Both the position numbers and the translations under genes were made by a program. The notes under the pieces were generated by a model, which was not told the DNA's origin, made no database searches, and worked only from the letters and a program-made list of their open reading frames with translations. A DNA stretch of 64,000 nt, from contig NZ_CP061287.1 of NCBI RefSeq assembly GCF_018687275.1, positions 372,001-436,000 on the forward strand, given 5' to 3'. Of this stretch, positions 36,437-47,547 are shown piece by piece. Numbering within the stretch: the first letter of the stretch is position 1; every line of letters begins with the position of its first letter. The DNA is from Polynucleobacter sp. MWH-Aus1W21 (GTDB lineage: Bacteria > Pseudomonadota > Gammaproteobacteria > Burkholderiales > Burkholderiaceae).

Positions 36437-37419
36437 GTATCTTTGCAAGAGTAGCTGGTACTGGAAGCTATCTTCCTGAACTACGCCTAACCAATCAGGA
36501 CTTAGTGGAGCGTCTCGCCAAAACTGGCCTGGAGACTAGTGACGAATGGATTAAGACGCGTAGCGGTATTTCTGCACGTCACTTTGCGGCTGAGAATGAA
36601 CTCACAAGTGATCTAGCTGTAAAAGCAGCGCAAGCAGCCCTCACATCTGCCGGTATTACTTCTGAAGATCTAGACCTCATTATTTTAGCAACTTCCACAC
36701 CTGATCATTTGGGCGGGTTTCCAAGTACTGCTTGTGTGGTTCAAGATAAATTAGGTGCGCATACTTCTTGTGCAGCATTTGATGTGCAGGCTGTTTGTGC
36801 CGGCTTTACTTATGCACTTGCTATTGCAGATGCCTTTATTCGTTCGGGATCTTACAAAAAAGTATTGGTGATTGGTGCTGAGACCTTCTCACGCATTCTC
36901 AATTTCGAGGATCGCGGAACTTGTGTCTTGTTCGGCGATGGCGCTGGAGCGGTTGTGCTCGAGGCTTCCAAAGAAGCTGGCATTCTTTCCACGGCATTGC
37001 ATGCTGACGGCAGTCAACGAGATATTTTGTGCGTTCCGGGACGAGCAGGAAACGGCGAAGTACACGGCTCTCCATTTATGACAATGGATGGTCCGGCAGT
37101 ATTTAAGTTGGCGGTGAAGGTCTTAGAGCAAGTGGCTCATGAAGCTTTGGATAAAGCCAACCTCAAGCCAGAACAGATCGACTGGTTAGTTCCTCATCAA
37201 GCAAATATTCGCATCATGGAAGGCACGGCCAAGAAGATGGGCATGTCTATGGATAGAGTCATCGTAACTGTGCATGAGCATGGCAATACTTCCGCCGCAT
37301 CGATTCCGTTGGCACTAGATTCTGGTGTGCGATCCGGACAGATTAAGCGTGGTCAACATCTCTTGTTGGAGGGTGTTGGTGGTGGTTTTGCATGGGGTGC
37401 AGTTGCCATTAAATATTAA
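36433..37419 (+). CDS. fabH: Beta-ketoacyl-ACP synthase III
   Basis: 328 residues. Catalytic Cys in [13 protein letters not shown], His in [11 protein letters not shown] and Asn in [12 protein letters not shown] form the Cys-His-Asn triad. FabH condenses acetyl-CoA with malonyl-ACP to start fatty-acid synthesis. Translationally coupled to plsX; fabD follows after 62 bases. Confidence 0.98.
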   Translation: MSIFARVAGTGSYLPELRLTNQDLVERLAKTGLETSDEWIKTRSGISARHFAAENELTSDLAVKAAQAALTSAGITSEDLDLIILATSTPDHLGGFPSTACVVQDKLGAHTSCAAFDVQAVCAGFTYALAIADAFIRSGSYKKVLVIGAETFSRILNFEDRGTCVLFGDGAGAVVLEASKEAGILSTALHADGSQRDILCVPGRAGNGEVHGSPFMTMDGPAVFKLAVKVLEQVAHEALDKANLKPEQIDWLVPHQANIRIMEGTAKKMGMSMDRVIVTVHEHGNTSAASIPLALDSGVRSGQIKRGQHLLLEGVGGGFAWGAVAIKY

Positions 37420-37481
37420 GAACAATTCACTCTTTTATTTATTCATTTCTTTAATTTCTTTTTCTTTAGCGAATTAATCAC

Positions 37482-38417
37482 ATGACATTTGCATTCGTAT
37501 TCCCAGGTCAAGGTTCTCAATCAGTTGGCATGCTCAACTCCATTGCGCAGCGCTCAGAAGTGCGTGCAACCTTACAAGAAGCTTCTGAAGCCTTGGGTGA
37601 GGATGTTGCAAAGCTGATTGCTGAAGGCCCTGCCGAGGCTTTGGCATTAACTACCAATACGCAGCCTGTGATGTTGACGGCTGGCGTTGCTTTCTATCGC
37701 GCCTGGTTGGCAGCAGGCGGCTCCGCGCCTAAGGTGATGGCAGGTCATAGCCTGGGTGAGTACTCTGCCTTGGTTGCTTCTGGTGTCATTTCTTTTAAAG
37801 ACGCAGTTCCATTGGTGCGTTTTCGTGCTGAAGCAATGCAAAGCGCAGTACCGGTTGGTACTGGCGGCATGGCAGCTATTTTGGGATTAGATGACGCAAC
37901 GGTGATTCAAGTTTGTGCTGAAGCTAGCGCTGTATCAGGCGGCGTTGTTGAGGCGGTGAATTTCAATGCTCCTGGACAAGTTGTGATTGCTGGTGCAAGC
38001 GACGCTGTTACCAAAGCATGTGAGCTATTAAAAGCTGCTGGCGCTAAACGTGCGCTGCCATTGCCCGTCTCTGCACCTTTCCATTCTTCTTTGTTGCAGC
38101 CTGCATCAGAAAAACTTCAAGGCTATTTGGCAAACATCAAATTTAATATCCCAACTATTTCGGTAATTAATAACGTGGATGTTGAAATCCTGAATGATCC
38201 AAGCGCCATTAAAGAGGCTTTAGTACGCCAAGCTGCTAAGCCAGTGCGTTGGCAAGAGACTATTCAAGCAATGGCTGGTCAAGGTATTACTCAGGTAGTG
38301 GAGTGCGGTCCAGGAAAAGTGCTGGCCGGGCTTACCAAGCGTATTAATGATCAAGTGACTGGTGTGCCAGTGTTTGACGAAGCTAGCTTGACTGAAGTTC
38401 TCGCAAGCCTTAAATAA
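37482..38417 (+). CDS. fabD: Malonyl-CoA:ACP transacylase
   Basis: 311 residues. GHSLGEYSALVASG contains the nucleophilic Ser and PVSAPFHSSLLQPA the catalytic His; VFPGQGSQSVGM is the N-terminal oxyanion region. It loads malonate onto ACP. Part of the fab cluster. Confidence 0.98.
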   Translation: MTFAFVFPGQGSQSVGMLNSIAQRSEVRATLQEASEALGEDVAKLIAEGPAEALALTTNTQPVMLTAGVAFYRAWLAAGGSAPKVMAGHSLGEYSALVASGVISFKDAVPLVRFRAEAMQSAVPVGTGGMAAILGLDDATVIQVCAEASAVSGGVVEAVNFNAPGQVVIAGASDAVTKACELLKAAGAKRALPLPVSAPFHSSLLQPASEKLQGYLANIKFNIPTISVINNVDVEILNDPSAIKEALVRQAAKPVRWQETIQAMAGQGITQVVECGPGKVLAGLTKRINDQVTGVPVFDEASLTEVLASLK

Positions 38418-38458
38418 AATCCAGATTACAGAAATAAATATAACATCGGAAGACAAAT

Positions 38459-39202
38459 ATGAATCTCGACTTAAGTGGGCAAATTGCTTTGGTAACTGGC
38501 GCATCACGCGGTATTGGTCAAGCAATTGCGGATGAGTTAGTTAAGTGCGGCGCCAAAGTGATTGGAACCGCCACATCTGAGAGTGGAGCTAAAGCCATTG
38601 ACGAGCGGTTAAAAGCATCCGGTGGTGCAGGTAAGGTATTAAATGTCACTGCGCCAAACGCTTGCGAAGAAATTATTGATTTGATCGTGAAAGAGTATGG
38701 CGGCATCAATATCTTGGTAAATAACGCTGGCATTACTCGTGATAACTTGGCCATGCGCATGAAGTCAGATGAGTGGACTGATGTGATTGATACCAACCTC
38801 AGTTCAGTTTTCCGTCTTTCTCAAGCTGTGATGCGTCCGATGATGAAGGCTCGTGGCGGCCGTATTATCAATATCACCTCTATCGTTGGACATATGGGAA
38901 ATCCTGGCCAAGCAAACTATGCTGCTGCAAAAGCAGGCGTATCTGGTATGACGCGCGCTTTAGCTCGCGAAATCGGTAGCCGTAACATCACTGTTAATTG
39001 TGTGGCTCCTGGATTTATTGATACTGATATGACCCGCGCCTTGAGCGAAGAGCAGCAAAATGCCCTAAAAGTGAATATTCCCTTGGCTAGGTTGGGTAGC
39101 CCTGAGGATGTGGCTCAGGCAGTGGCATTTTTGGCCTCTCCAGCTGCTGGCTATATTACGGGTAATACCCTACACGTCAATGGCGGACTCTATTTAGCCT
39201 AA
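38459..39202 (+). CDS. fabG: 3-oxoacyl-ACP reductase
   Basis: 247 residues. The SDR motifs TGASRGIGQAIADE, NNAG, and Ser/Tyr/Lys with NYAAAKAGVSGM are complete. It reduces beta-ketoacyl-ACP with NADPH. Located between fabD and acpP in the standard order. Confidence 0.98.
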   Translation: MNLDLSGQIALVTGASRGIGQAIADELVKCGAKVIGTATSESGAKAIDERLKASGGAGKVLNVTAPNACEEIIDLIVKEYGGINILVNNAGITRDNLAMRMKSDEWTDVIDTNLSSVFRLSQAVMRPMMKARGGRIINITSIVGHMGNPGQANYAAAKAGVSGMTRALAREIGSRNITVNCVAPGFIDTDMTRALSEEQQNALKVNIPLARLGSPEDVAQAVAFLASPAAGYITGNTLHVNGGLYLA

Positions 39203-39237
39203 CGGCAAAGCAAGGATTTGGTCATTTTTAGGCGAAT

Positions 39238-39268
39238 TTGCTAATTCGGTCCGCCAAACTGATAAAAT
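39238..39268 (+). promoter_or_regulatory. Candidate acpP promoter
   Basis: TGATAAAAT at 39260-39268 is an extended -10 36 bases before the acpP ATG. TTGCTA at 39238-39243 could be a -35, although the spacing of 19 is long. acpP is often expressed above the rest of the cluster, which would fit its own promoter. Confidence 0.4.
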
Positions 39269-39304
39269 CCTTTTCATCGTTTTTTACAACCCCTGGGGAA
39301 ATTA

Positions 39305-39544
39305 ATGGACAACATCGAACAACGCGTTAAGAAAATCGTCGCTGAGCAATTAGGCGTCGCAGAAGGAGACATCAAGAATGAATCTTCTTTCGTGAACGAC
39401 TTGGGCGCTGACTCTCTTGACACTGTTGAGTTGGTTATGGCTTTGGAAGATGAATTCGGCATCGAAATTCCTGATGAGGAAGCTGAGAAGATCACCACAG
39501 TTCAGCTCGCGATCGACTTCGCTAAATCAAAAGCTCAGGGTTAA
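39305..39544 (+). CDS. acpP: Acyl carrier protein
   Basis: 79 residues, acidic. [13 protein letters not shown] carries the Ser that receives the 4'-phosphopantetheine arm from the AcpS encoded about 9 kb downstream. It is the central carrier of fatty-acid synthesis. Confidence 0.99.
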   Translation: MDNIEQRVKKIVAEQLGVAEGDIKNESSFVNDLGADSLDTVELVMALEDEFGIEIPDEEAEKITTVQLAIDFAKSKAQG

Positions 39545-39565
39545 TTCCCTAGCCTAGGTATTACT

Positions 39566-40813
39566 GTGTCAGCATCAAACGGCCGACGCCGGGTAGTAGT
39601 AACCGGCCTTGGCCTCATCTCACCTGTTGGTAATTCAGTTGATGTAGCTTGGTCTAATTTGCTCGCGGGCAAATCAGGCATTGCTACCATCACCAAGTTT
39701 GACCACACTCCGCTTAGCGTTCATTTCGCTGGAGAGGTGAAAGATTTCAACGTCGAAGAATATGTTTCTGCCAAAGAAGCGCGTCATATGGATACCTTTA
39801 TCCATTACGGTATCGCTGCTGGTACGCAAGCACTTCGCGATAGTGGTTTAGAGATCACCGAACAAAACGCGGAACGCGTAGGTGTCATGGTTGGCTCCGG
39901 TATCGGCGGCTTGCCAATGATTGAGGAAACTGGAGCTGAGCTCTTGGCTCGTGGCCCTCGTCGTATTTCACCTTTCTTTGTTCCGGGTTCGATCATCAAT
40001 ATGATTTCAGGTCACCTCAGCATTTTGTTTGGTCTTAAAGGTCCAAACGTTGCTGCGGTTACTGCTTGCACAACTGGTTTGCACAGCATTGGTTTGGCAG
40101 CGCGTTTAATTCAATACGGTGATGCTGATGTGATGGTTGCTGGTGGCGCTGAATCAACAATCTCTGCTTTAGGTGTTGGTGGTTTTGCTTCCGCAAGAGC
40201 GCTCTCAACACGTAACGATGATCCTGCAACTGCATCACGTCCTTGGGATAAAGACCGCGATGGTTTTGTTCTCGGTGAAGGTGCTGGTGTTGTAGTGCTC
40301 GAAGAGTATGAACATGCAAAAGCACGTGGTGCAAAAATTTATTGTGAGCTACTCGGCTTTGGTATGAGTGGTGATGCATATCACATGACTGCTCCAAATA
40401 TGGATGGCCCACGTCGTTGTATGGTCAATGCAATGCGCGACGCCAAGCTCAATCCAGATCAGATTCAATACCTCAACGCTCACGGAACTTCTACGCCTTT
40501 GGGTGACAAGAACGAAACCGAGGCCATCAAAGCTGCTTTGGGCGATCATGCCAAAAAGGCTTTAATTAACTCTACTAAGTCGATGACCGGCCACCTTTTG
40601 GGCGGCGCTGGCGGCTTGGAGTCTGTATTTACGATTCTGGCCCTCCATAACCAGAAGTCGCCACCTACTATCAACATCTTCAATCAGGACCCTGAGTGTG
40701 ATTTGGATTACTGCGCCAATACCGCTAGGGATGTGAAGATAGACCATGCAGTCAAAAACAATTTTGGCTTTGGGGGTACTAACGGTACCTTGATTTTTGG
40801 CAAACTGACCTAA
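39566..40813 (+). CDS. fabF: Beta-ketoacyl-ACP synthase II
   Basis: 415 residues with a GTG start. The catalytic Cys is in [14 protein letters not shown]; the two His are in [13 protein letters not shown] and [12 protein letters not shown]. It elongates acyl chains. It is 21 bases downstream of acpP. The next gene is the HtrA protease, only 50 bases away, with no rpoE or rseAB between. Confidence 0.98.
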   Translation: MSASNGRRRVVVTGLGLISPVGNSVDVAWSNLLAGKSGIATITKFDHTPLSVHFAGEVKDFNVEEYVSAKEARHMDTFIHYGIAAGTQALRDSGLEITEQNAERVGVMVGSGIGGLPMIEETGAELLARGPRRISPFFVPGSIINMISGHLSILFGLKGPNVAAVTACTTGLHSIGLAARLIQYGDADVMVAGGAESTISALGVGGFASARALSTRNDDPATASRPWDKDRDGFVLGEGAGVVVLEEYEHAKARGAKIYCELLGFGMSGDAYHMTAPNMDGPRRCMVNAMRDAKLNPDQIQYLNAHGTSTPLGDKNETEAIKAALGDHAKKALINSTKSMTGHLLGGAGGLESVFTILALHNQKSPPTINIFNQDPECDLDYCANTARDVKIDHAVKNNFGFGGTNGTLIFGKLT

Positions 40814-40863
40814 TATTCTTAGTATCTCCATTGTTGGTCTTTACCAAGTAGGTCTATAGCATT

Positions 40864-42312
40864 ATGAAAAAGTACTTAATTGCGCTCATGACTATTCTTA
40901 GTCTTGGGCAGTTTGCATTTACTCCACCTGTCTCGGCGCAAAATCCTCGAGTAACGATTCCTGATTTTGCTGATTTAGTTGAGCGTGCCAGTCCAGCGGT
41001 GGTGAATATTCGCACCACTGAGAAAGTAGTTGCGCAACAAGCTCAAGGCGGCATTCCTGGAATGCCTGAAGAGCAGGCGGAATTTTTCCGTCGCTTCTTT
41101 GGCGTACCCATTCCTGGACTTCCGAATAGCCCAAAACAAGCGCAACCAAATCCAGGCAAACCACAAGAGGCCGATCGTGGAGTAGGTTCCGGTTTCATTA
41201 TTGAATCCAATGGATTAATTTTGACTAACGCTCACGTAGTGGAAGGTGCTACTACGATCTATGTGACCTTAACTGATAAACGTGAATTCAAAGCCAAGTT
41301 ACTCGGCATGGATAAACGTACTGATGTGGCGGTTGTCAAAATTGATGCCCGTGATTTACCTAAACTGCCTTTGGGCGACTCTTCAAGAGTGCGCGTAGGT
41401 GAATGGGTTCTGGCGATTGGCTCACCGTTTGGCCTTGAGAATACGGTCACCGCAGGGATTGTGTCTGCTAAGAGTCGGGATACTGGCGACTATTTGCCAT
41501 TCATTCAAACGGACGTTGCTGTAAACCCAGGAAATTCTGGCGGCCCTTTATTAAATACAGCCGGTCAAGTGATCGGCATTAACTCACAAATCTTTAGTCG
41601 CTCTGGTGGCTATATGGGAATTTCCTTTGCTATTCCAATTGATGAGGCAATCCGTGTTGCGGATCAATTGCGTACGAACGGCAAGATGACTCGTGGCCGT
41701 ATTGGTGTTGCTTTGGGTGAAATGACTAAGGATGTGGCTGAGAGTTTAGGTTTAGGTAAACCTCGCGGCGCATACGTTCGTAATGTTGAACCAGGCGGTC
41801 CAGCTGCTGCAGGTGGCATTGAGTCCGGCGATGTGATCTTGGGCTTTAATGGGCGCGATATTGCTAAATCAACTGATTTGCCAAGAGTGGTTGGTGAAAC
41901 TAAGCCTGGCACTTCAGTGCCGGTGCAAGTTTGGCGTAAAGGTGGAACTCGAGATTTAACAGTCACGGTAACCGATGCGGAATCCACTCAAGCAGCAAAT
42001 AAGAAGTCTGATGCTCCAGCTGCAAACGCTAGTAGCGCCAATACTCTTGGGGTGGCTGTAAGTGAGCTATCCGATAGTAAAAAGAAGGACTTGAATATTA
42101 AGGGCGGGGTTGAGGTTACTGGTTTAGGGGAAGGCCCCTTGGCTAGAGCTGGAATTCGTCCTGGCGATGTCATTATTCGGGTTGCAGACGCAGATATTGC
42201 GAGTGTTAAGCAATTTGAGGCTCTGGTTAAGGGTCTGGATGCTAGCAAGGCCGTCCCGGTCTTTATACGCCGCGCTGATAGCACTTTGGTAGTGCCTGTA
42301 AGGCCCAAATAA
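40864..42312 (+). CDS. mucD: Do/HtrA-family periplasmic serine protease (MucD-like)
   Basis: 482 residues. A signal peptide ends near PPVSAQ. The trypsin-like domain has His (LTNAHVVEGA), Asp (KRTDVAVVKID) and Ser (VNPGNSGGPLL), followed by two PDZ domains (about 275-365 and 395-475). It degrades or refolds damaged periplasmic proteins. In related Burkholderiales it is the last gene of an rpoE-rseA-rseB-mucD unit; here the sigma-factor genes are missing and the gene stands directly behind fabF. Confidence 0.93.
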   Translation: MKKYLIALMTILSLGQFAFTPPVSAQNPRVTIPDFADLVERASPAVVNIRTTEKVVAQQAQGGIPGMPEEQAEFFRRFFGVPIPGLPNSPKQAQPNPGKPQEADRGVGSGFIIESNGLILTNAHVVEGATTIYVTLTDKREFKAKLLGMDKRTDVAVVKIDARDLPKLPLGDSSRVRVGEWVLAIGSPFGLENTVTAGIVSAKSRDTGDYLPFIQTDVAVNPGNSGGPLLNTAGQVIGINSQIFSRSGGYMGISFAIPIDEAIRVADQLRTNGKMTRGRIGVALGEMTKDVAESLGLGKPRGAYVRNVEPGGPAAAGGIESGDVILGFNGRDIAKSTDLPRVVGETKPGTSVPVQVWRKGGTRDLTVTVTDAESTQAANKKSDAPAANASSANTLGVAVSELSDSKKKDLNIKGGVEVTGLGEGPLARAGIRPGDVIIRVADADIASVKQFEALVKGLDASKAVPVFIRRADSTLVVPVRPK

Positions 42313-42336
42313 CCCTATTTTGAGATTAGAAATGGG

Positions 42337-42361
42337 GTTTGGCGCCTTTTGGGCGCCACCC
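42337..42361. other. Strong inverted repeat between protease gene and lepA
   Basis: TGGCGCC / GGCGCCA separated by TTTTG forms a 7-bp GC-rich stem, extended by flanking GGG/CCC. It lacks a T-tract, so it is not a standard terminator. It lies just before TACAAT at 42364-42369, which could be a lepA -10. Confidence 0.5.
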
Positions 42362-42448
42362 ATTACAATCACTTTAAGACGGCTTTTTGCAGCGCATCAT
42401 TGTGGTGCGTTCTGACAAGGCGTTTTTTGAATGACCTATTAAGACGCT

Positions 42449-44254
42449 ATGGATTTAATCCGCAATTTTTCTATCATCGCCCATATCGATCACGGCAAAT
42501 CTACGCTTGCTGATCGCATTATTCAACTGTGTGGCGGTCTTTCTGATCGCGAAATGGAAGCTCAGGTACTCGACTCAATGGATATTGAGCGTGAGCGTGG
42601 CATCACGATTAAGGCGCAAACCGCTGCTTTAAATTACAAAGCCAAAGACGGCAAGATCTACAACATCAATCTCATTGATACCCCAGGCCACGTTGACTTC
42701 TCCTATGAGGTCAGTCGTTCTTTGTCTGCTTGTGAGGGTGCTTTATTGGTGGTCGATGCTAGCCAAGGCGTTGAGGCGCAAACAGTTGCTAACTGTTACA
42801 TGGCTCTCGAGTTGGGCGTTGAAGTAGTGCCGGTACTGAATAAGATCGACTTGCCGCAAGCCGATCCCGATCGCGCTAAAAAAGAAATTGAAGATGTGAT
42901 TGGTATTGACGCATCGGAAGCGGTCACCTGCTCAGCTAAAACAGGTATGGGCGTTGTGGATGTGATCGAGGAGATGATTGCCAGAGTACCTCCGCCAACA
43001 GGAAACGCGGCCGATCCATTACAAGCTCTCATTATTGACTCTTGGTTTGATAACTATGTTGGTGTTGTCATGCTGGTGCGTGTTGTGAACGGCACCTTAA
43101 AACCAAAAGAAAAAATTACTTTAATGGCTAATGGCTCTAGTCATTTGGTCGAGCATGTAGGCGTATTTAGTCCGAAGTCGGTAGATCGTCCTGAGTTATC
43201 TGCTGGTCAGGTAGGTTTTGTCATTGCTGGCATTAAAGAATTAAAAGCAGCTAAGGTTGGTGATACCGTCACGCATTCTCCTGGACAACAAGGTCGCGTG
43301 CCAGCGGCTGAGCCATTGCCTGGATTTAAAGAAGTGAAGCCGCAAGTATTCGCTGGTTTATATCCAGTTGAATCGAGCGAGTACGATCAGCTCCGAGAGT
43401 CCTTGGAAAAGCTACAACTCAACGATGCTTCACTCTTATATGAACCAGAGGTATCGCAGGCACTTGGATTCGGATTCCGCTGCGGCTTCCTGGGTTTATT
43501 ACACATGGAGATTGTGCAAGAGCGTTTAGAACGTCAGTATGGGATGAATCTCATCACTACCGCTCCAACGGTGGTGTACCAGGTCGAGCAATCCGACGGC
43601 TCTATTATTTCTGTTGATAATCCGTCGAAGATGCCTGAGGCTAGCAAGATCAACACAATTCTTGAGCCTATCGTGACAGTCAATTTGTATATGCCCCAAG
43701 AGTATGTGGGCTCCATTATTACTTTGTGTGTTGGTAAGCGTGGTATCCAGATGGATATGAATTATCTAGGTCGTCAGGTCAAGCTTACTTATGAGTTGCC
43801 GATGGCTGAGATCGTTTTGGATTTCTTTGACAAAATGAAATCAATCTCACGTGGCTATGCTTCTATGGATTATGAGTTCAAAGAATATCGTCCAGCAGAT
43901 GTGGTGAAAGTTGACATCCTCATTAATAGCGAACGTGTTGATGCTCTCTCTGTGATTGTTCACCGTAGTAATAGCCAACATCGTGGTCGTGAAGTTGTGG
44001 CGAAGATGCGCGGCATCATTCCTCGTCAAATGTTTGATGTGGCAATTCAGGCAGCGATTGGTAGCAATATTGTTGCTCGTGAAAACGTCAAAGCGTTACG
44101 CAAGAACGTTCTGGCTAAGTGCTATGGTGGCGATATCTCCCGTAAGCGCAAGCTATTAGAGAAGCAAAAAGAAGGTAAGAAGCGTATGAAGCAGGTGGGT
44201 AATGTGGAGATTCCACAAGAGGCCTTCTTAGCGATTTTGCAGGTGGAAGATTAA
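42449..44254 (+). CDS. lepA: Elongation factor 4 (LepA)
   Basis: 601 residues. GTPase motifs [14 protein letters not shown] (G1), DTPGHVDF (G3) and NKIDLPQAD (G4), then translation-factor domains II, III and V and the LepA-specific C-terminus ([20 protein letters not shown] block). It acts on stalled ribosomes or during 30S assembly. The stop shares one base with the lepB start. Confidence 0.98.
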   Translation: MDLIRNFSIIAHIDHGKSTLADRIIQLCGGLSDREMEAQVLDSMDIERERGITIKAQTAALNYKAKDGKIYNINLIDTPGHVDFSYEVSRSLSACEGALLVVDASQGVEAQTVANCYMALELGVEVVPVLNKIDLPQADPDRAKKEIEDVIGIDASEAVTCSAKTGMGVVDVIEEMIARVPPPTGNAADPLQALIIDSWFDNYVGVVMLVRVVNGTLKPKEKITLMANGSSHLVEHVGVFSPKSVDRPELSAGQVGFVIAGIKELKAAKVGDTVTHSPGQQGRVPAAEPLPGFKEVKPQVFAGLYPVESSEYDQLRESLEKLQLNDASLLYEPEVSQALGFGFRCGFLGLLHMEIVQERLERQYGMNLITTAPTVVYQVEQSDGSIISVDNPSKMPEASKINTILEPIVTVNLYMPQEYVGSIITLCVGKRGIQMDMNYLGRQVKLTYELPMAEIVLDFFDKMKSISRGYASMDYEFKEYRPADVVKVDILINSERVDALSVIVHRSNSQHRGREVVAKMRGIIPRQMFDVAIQAAIGSNIVARENVKALRKNVLAKCYGGDISRKRKLLEKQKEGKKRMKQVGNVEIPQEAFLAILQVED

Positions 44255-45060
44255 TGAACTTTGCTCTAGTCCTTTTTATCCTGGTGATAATTTCTGGTAT
44301 TGCCTGGGTTGCTGATAAATTGCACTTTGCTCCACAAAGGCGTTTAGCGGGCAATGATCGTATGCCTTTATGGCTTGAGTACACCGCTGGTTTCTTCCCA
44401 GTCATATGCGCAGTATTTGTGTTGCGCTCCTTCATTGCAGAGCCTTTTAAGATTCCTTCTGGTTCGATGATTCCGACTTTACAAATCGGTGATTTCATTT
44501 TGGTAAATAAATTTACCTATGGGATTCGTCTACCAGTGCTCAATCAAAAAGTAGTCGACCTAGGTACGCCTAAGCGTGGTGATGTCGTGGTGTTTCGCTA
44601 CCCACGTGATGAGTCAGTTGACTACATCAAGCGCGTAGTAGCGCTGCCGGGTGATGAAATCACCTATGAGAACAAGCGCCTAATTATTAATGGTCAGCCA
44701 TTGCAATACAGTGGTGGTGAGCCTTATCTCGATCCAGAGAATATGCGCTATGCCAAGCGTTTTACTGAATCATTCCCTGCGGACTTAGGCGGCAATCGTC
44801 ATGAGATTCTCAATGATCCAGACCGTCCAGCTACGGTTTTTCCGACTGAGCGTTTTCCGGGTTCTGAATTCTGCCAATATCAACAATCGGGTATGACTTG
44901 TAAGGTGCCAGCAGGTCACTATTTCGCGATGGGCGATAACCGCGATAACAGTGCCGACTCTCGTTATTGGGGCTTTGTGCCGGATAAAAATATTGTGGGT
45001 AAAGCCTTCTTTGTTTGGCTTAACCTCGGTAATCTTGGTCGTATAGGCGGATTCGAGTAA
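44254..45060 (+). CDS. lepB: Signal peptidase I
   Basis: 268 residues. Two N-terminal membrane helices (about 1-20 and 47-67), then the catalytic Ser in [15 protein letters not shown] and Lys in [27 protein letters not shown] is the box E motif. It removes signal peptides from exported proteins. Coupled to lepA by a one-base overlap. Confidence 0.97.
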   Translation: MNFALVLFILVIISGIAWVADKLHFAPQRRLAGNDRMPLWLEYTAGFFPVICAVFVLRSFIAEPFKIPSGSMIPTLQIGDFILVNKFTYGIRLPVLNQKVVDLGTPKRGDVVVFRYPRDESVDYIKRVVALPGDEITYENKRLIINGQPLQYSGGEPYLDPENMRYAKRFTESFPADLGGNRHEILNDPDRPATVFPTERFPGSEFCQYQQSGMTCKVPAGHYFAMGDNRDNSADSRYWGFVPDKNIVGKAFFVWLNLGNLGRIGGFE

Positions 45061-45065
45061 ATATC

Positions 45066-45857
45066 ATGAATGCGCGCGCCGTTATCGAAACTGGACCGCT
45101 GCAAGAGCGCCTCGGCTACACCTTCAAGAAGCCAGAGTTACTGAATCAAGCTTTAACTCACCGAAGTCATAGCAAAAAAAATAATGAGCGCTTGGAATTT
45201 CTAGGCGATTCTATCCTCAATTGCGTTGTTGCTGAAATGCTCTATGAGCGTTACTCGGATTTGGATGAAGGCGATTTATCTCGTGTGCGTGCGAATTTGG
45301 TAAAGCAACAAGCTTTATATGAAATCGCCCAAACCCTTTCATTATCAGACTACTTGCGCCTAGGCGAAGGTGAGTTGAAGAGCGGGGGATTTCGTCGTCC
45401 ATCCATCCTTGCCGATACCTTGGAGGCTGTTACTGGTGCGATTTTTATGGATGGTGGTTTTGAAGCAGCTAAGGCAAGCTTGCGCAAGCTCTACTCCATC
45501 ATCTTGGAGCACGTCGATCCAAAAACCTTGGGTAAAGACGATAAAACACTTTTACAAGAATGTTTGCAGAGCTATCAGTTGCCTTTACCGGCTTATAACG
45601 TTACAGGCACTACTGGAGCTGCGCATAACCAGCAATTTGAGGTGGAATGTTTAATTCCAAGTCATAAGGTGGCAGTCAAGGGCGAGGGCGCTTCACGTCG
45701 TGCTGCTGAGCAGGCTGCGGCTAAGCTGGCTTTAATAGCAATGCTTAAGGCTTTGCCACAAGAGTCTCGTAAACCCAAGAAAACTCGGTCAGCAAAAAAG
45801 AAAGCAGCAAAAAAAGAAGTGACCGAAGAGCAGTTCAATCTTAAGCTAAAGGGCTAA
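45066..45857 (+). CDS. rnc: Ribonuclease III
   Basis: 263 residues. [13 protein letters not shown] is the RNase III signature with the acidic catalytic residues; a double-stranded RNA-binding domain covers about 155-225, followed by an unusual Lys-rich tail ([13 protein letters not shown]). It processes rRNA precursors and double-stranded RNA. The lepB-rnc-era-recO-pdxJ-acpS order is typical. Confidence 0.97.
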   Translation: MNARAVIETGPLQERLGYTFKKPELLNQALTHRSHSKKNNERLEFLGDSILNCVVAEMLYERYSDLDEGDLSRVRANLVKQQALYEIAQTLSLSDYLRLGEGELKSGGFRRPSILADTLEAVTGAIFMDGGFEAAKASLRKLYSIILEHVDPKTLGKDDKTLLQECLQSYQLPLPAYNVTGTTGAAHNQQFEVECLIPSHKVAVKGEGASRRAAEQAAAKLALIAMLKALPQESRKPKKTRSAKKKAAKKEVTEEQFNLKLKG

Positions 45858-45859
45858 TC

Positions 45860-46795
45860 GTGTTTAGATGCGGCACCATCGCCATTGTTGGGCGTCCTAA
45901 TATGGGTAAATCAACATTGCTTAATGCTTTGGTTGGTCAAAAGATCAGCATTACTTCTCGCAAGGCTCAAACGACACGCCATCGCATTTTGGGAATTCAA
46001 AATCGCGAAGAAGCCCAGTTTATTTTTATTGATACCCCAGGTTTTCAGACGCGTCTGATGAATACCTTAAACAAAGCACTTAATCGCACAGTAACGACTG
46101 CATTACAGGATGTGAATGTGGCTTGCTTTGTGGTTGAGGCTGGTTACTTTGGTGAAGATGATAAAAAAGTTTTGAAGTTGCTACCGGATGATTTACCGGT
46201 TGTGCTGGTCCTTAATAAGTTGGACTTGTTTAATAGTCGCTTCCAGACGCCATCAGAGCGCGATCAGGCCCTACTCAACTTTATTAAAGACATGGCTCGC
46301 CCTTGGTGTGAATTAGGCGGTCATGAAGACCAAAAATGCGAGTTTGCTGAAATTGTTCCGATGAGCGCGAAGAGCCCAGGGGACATTGAGAGATTGCTGG
46401 ATGTTCTTGAAGGTTATTTACCTGAGGCGCCAGCTGTATACGATGGTGACACTATTACTGATCGCAGTGAGCGATTCTTGGCCGCTGAGATTTTGCGAGA
46501 AAAAGTATTCCGCTTTACTGGCGAGGAGTTGCCTTATACCAGCACGGTAGTTATCGATCAGTTCAAGATGGATGGCAAGATGCGCCGTATTGCTGCAACT
46601 ATTTTGGTTGATCGCGATAGTCACAAGGCGATGATCATTGGTCAAAAAGGTGAGCGCCTCAAAAAGATTTCAACCGATGCCCGCATCGACATGGAAAAAC
46701 TTTTTGACGGCAAAGTCTTTTTAGAGACCTGGGTAAAAGTCAAGCGTGGCTGGGCCGATGATCGCGCCGAACTGCGGGCTCAGGGTCTGGAATAA
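45860..46795 (+). CDS. era: GTPase Era
   Basis: 311 residues with a GTG start. G1 [15 protein letters not shown]3 DTPGFQ and G4 NKLDL mark the GTPase domain; the C-terminal KH domain has [13 protein letters not shown]. Era binds the 3' end of 16S rRNA during 30S maturation. It starts 2 bases after rnc. Confidence 0.97.
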   Translation: MFRCGTIAIVGRPNMGKSTLLNALVGQKISITSRKAQTTRHRILGIQNREEAQFIFIDTPGFQTRLMNTLNKALNRTVTTALQDVNVACFVVEAGYFGEDDKKVLKLLPDDLPVVLVLNKLDLFNSRFQTPSERDQALLNFIKDMARPWCELGGHEDQKCEFAEIVPMSAKSPGDIERLLDVLEGYLPEAPAVYDGDTITDRSERFLAAEILREKVFRFTGEELPYTSTVVIDQFKMDGKMRRIAATILVDRDSHKAMIIGQKGERLKKISTDARIDMEKLFDGKVFLETWVKVKRGWADDRAELRAQGLE

Positions 46796-46800
46796 ATTCA

Positions 46801-47535
46801 ATGGCCTCGATTCGTGTTGCTGACGAGCCTGCTTTTGTATTGCACAGCATTCCCTATAAAGAGACCAGCTTAATTCTGGATGTCTTTACGCGGCAATATG
46901 GTCGGATGGCCTTAATTGCTAAGGGTGCTAAACGTCCGCACTCAACACTGAGGCCTGTATTGCAGCGCTTTCAGCCCTTATTAGTGTCTTGGAGTGGCAA
47001 ATCAGAGTTGCGCACATTAACAAAGTCAGAGTGGGTGGGCGGTATGCCTTCTTTGGTTGGTGATGCCTTGCTTTGCGGTTTCTATTTGAATGAACTGCTT
47101 GTCAAGTTTTTAGCGCGTGAAGATGATTACGAAAAACTCTACGATCGTTATGCAGAAACCATCAATGCCTTATCGAATCTTGAGTTTGAGTCTAAAGGGT
47201 TGGAAGAAATCCTACGTCCTTTTGAGTTATCACTCTTACAGGAAACTGGTTATGCCGCAGCATTGGATCGCTGCGTTGAAACTGATGAAGTGCCATTAGC
47301 GCATGAGCAATATGTTTATCAGCCTGAGCGTGGCGTTCGCCCTGTTCAAGTTGACGATCCTGGGCACTGGCCAGTTTTGACTGGAAAATCCCTTTTGGCT
47401 ATTGCTATTGGGGATTTTTCTGATCCAGAGACGCTTTCAGAAAGTAAGCAGTTAATGCGTTTTCTGTTGGGTTTGCATTTACAGGATCAAGTTCTAACAA
47501 CACGTCAAATTTTGATTGATCTGAAGAAAATCTAG
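46801..47535 (+). CDS. recO: DNA repair protein RecO
   Basis: 244 residues. The N-terminal OB-fold (FVLHSIPYKETSLILDVFT, RMALIAKGAKRP) matches RecO, followed by a helical domain. It helps load RecA with RecF and RecR. The zinc cysteines of some RecO proteins are not present. It lies 5 bases after era. Confidence 0.93.
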   Translation: MASIRVADEPAFVLHSIPYKETSLILDVFTRQYGRMALIAKGAKRPHSTLRPVLQRFQPLLVSWSGKSELRTLTKSEWVGGMPSLVGDALLCGFYLNELLVKFLAREDDYEKLYDRYAETINALSNLEFESKGLEEILRPFELSLLQETGYAAALDRCVETDEVPLAHEQYVYQPERGVRPVQVDDPGHWPVLTGKSLLAIAIGDFSDPETLSESKQLMRFLLGLHLQDQVLTTRQILIDLKKI

Positions 47536-47547
47536 TAATCTACAGAG

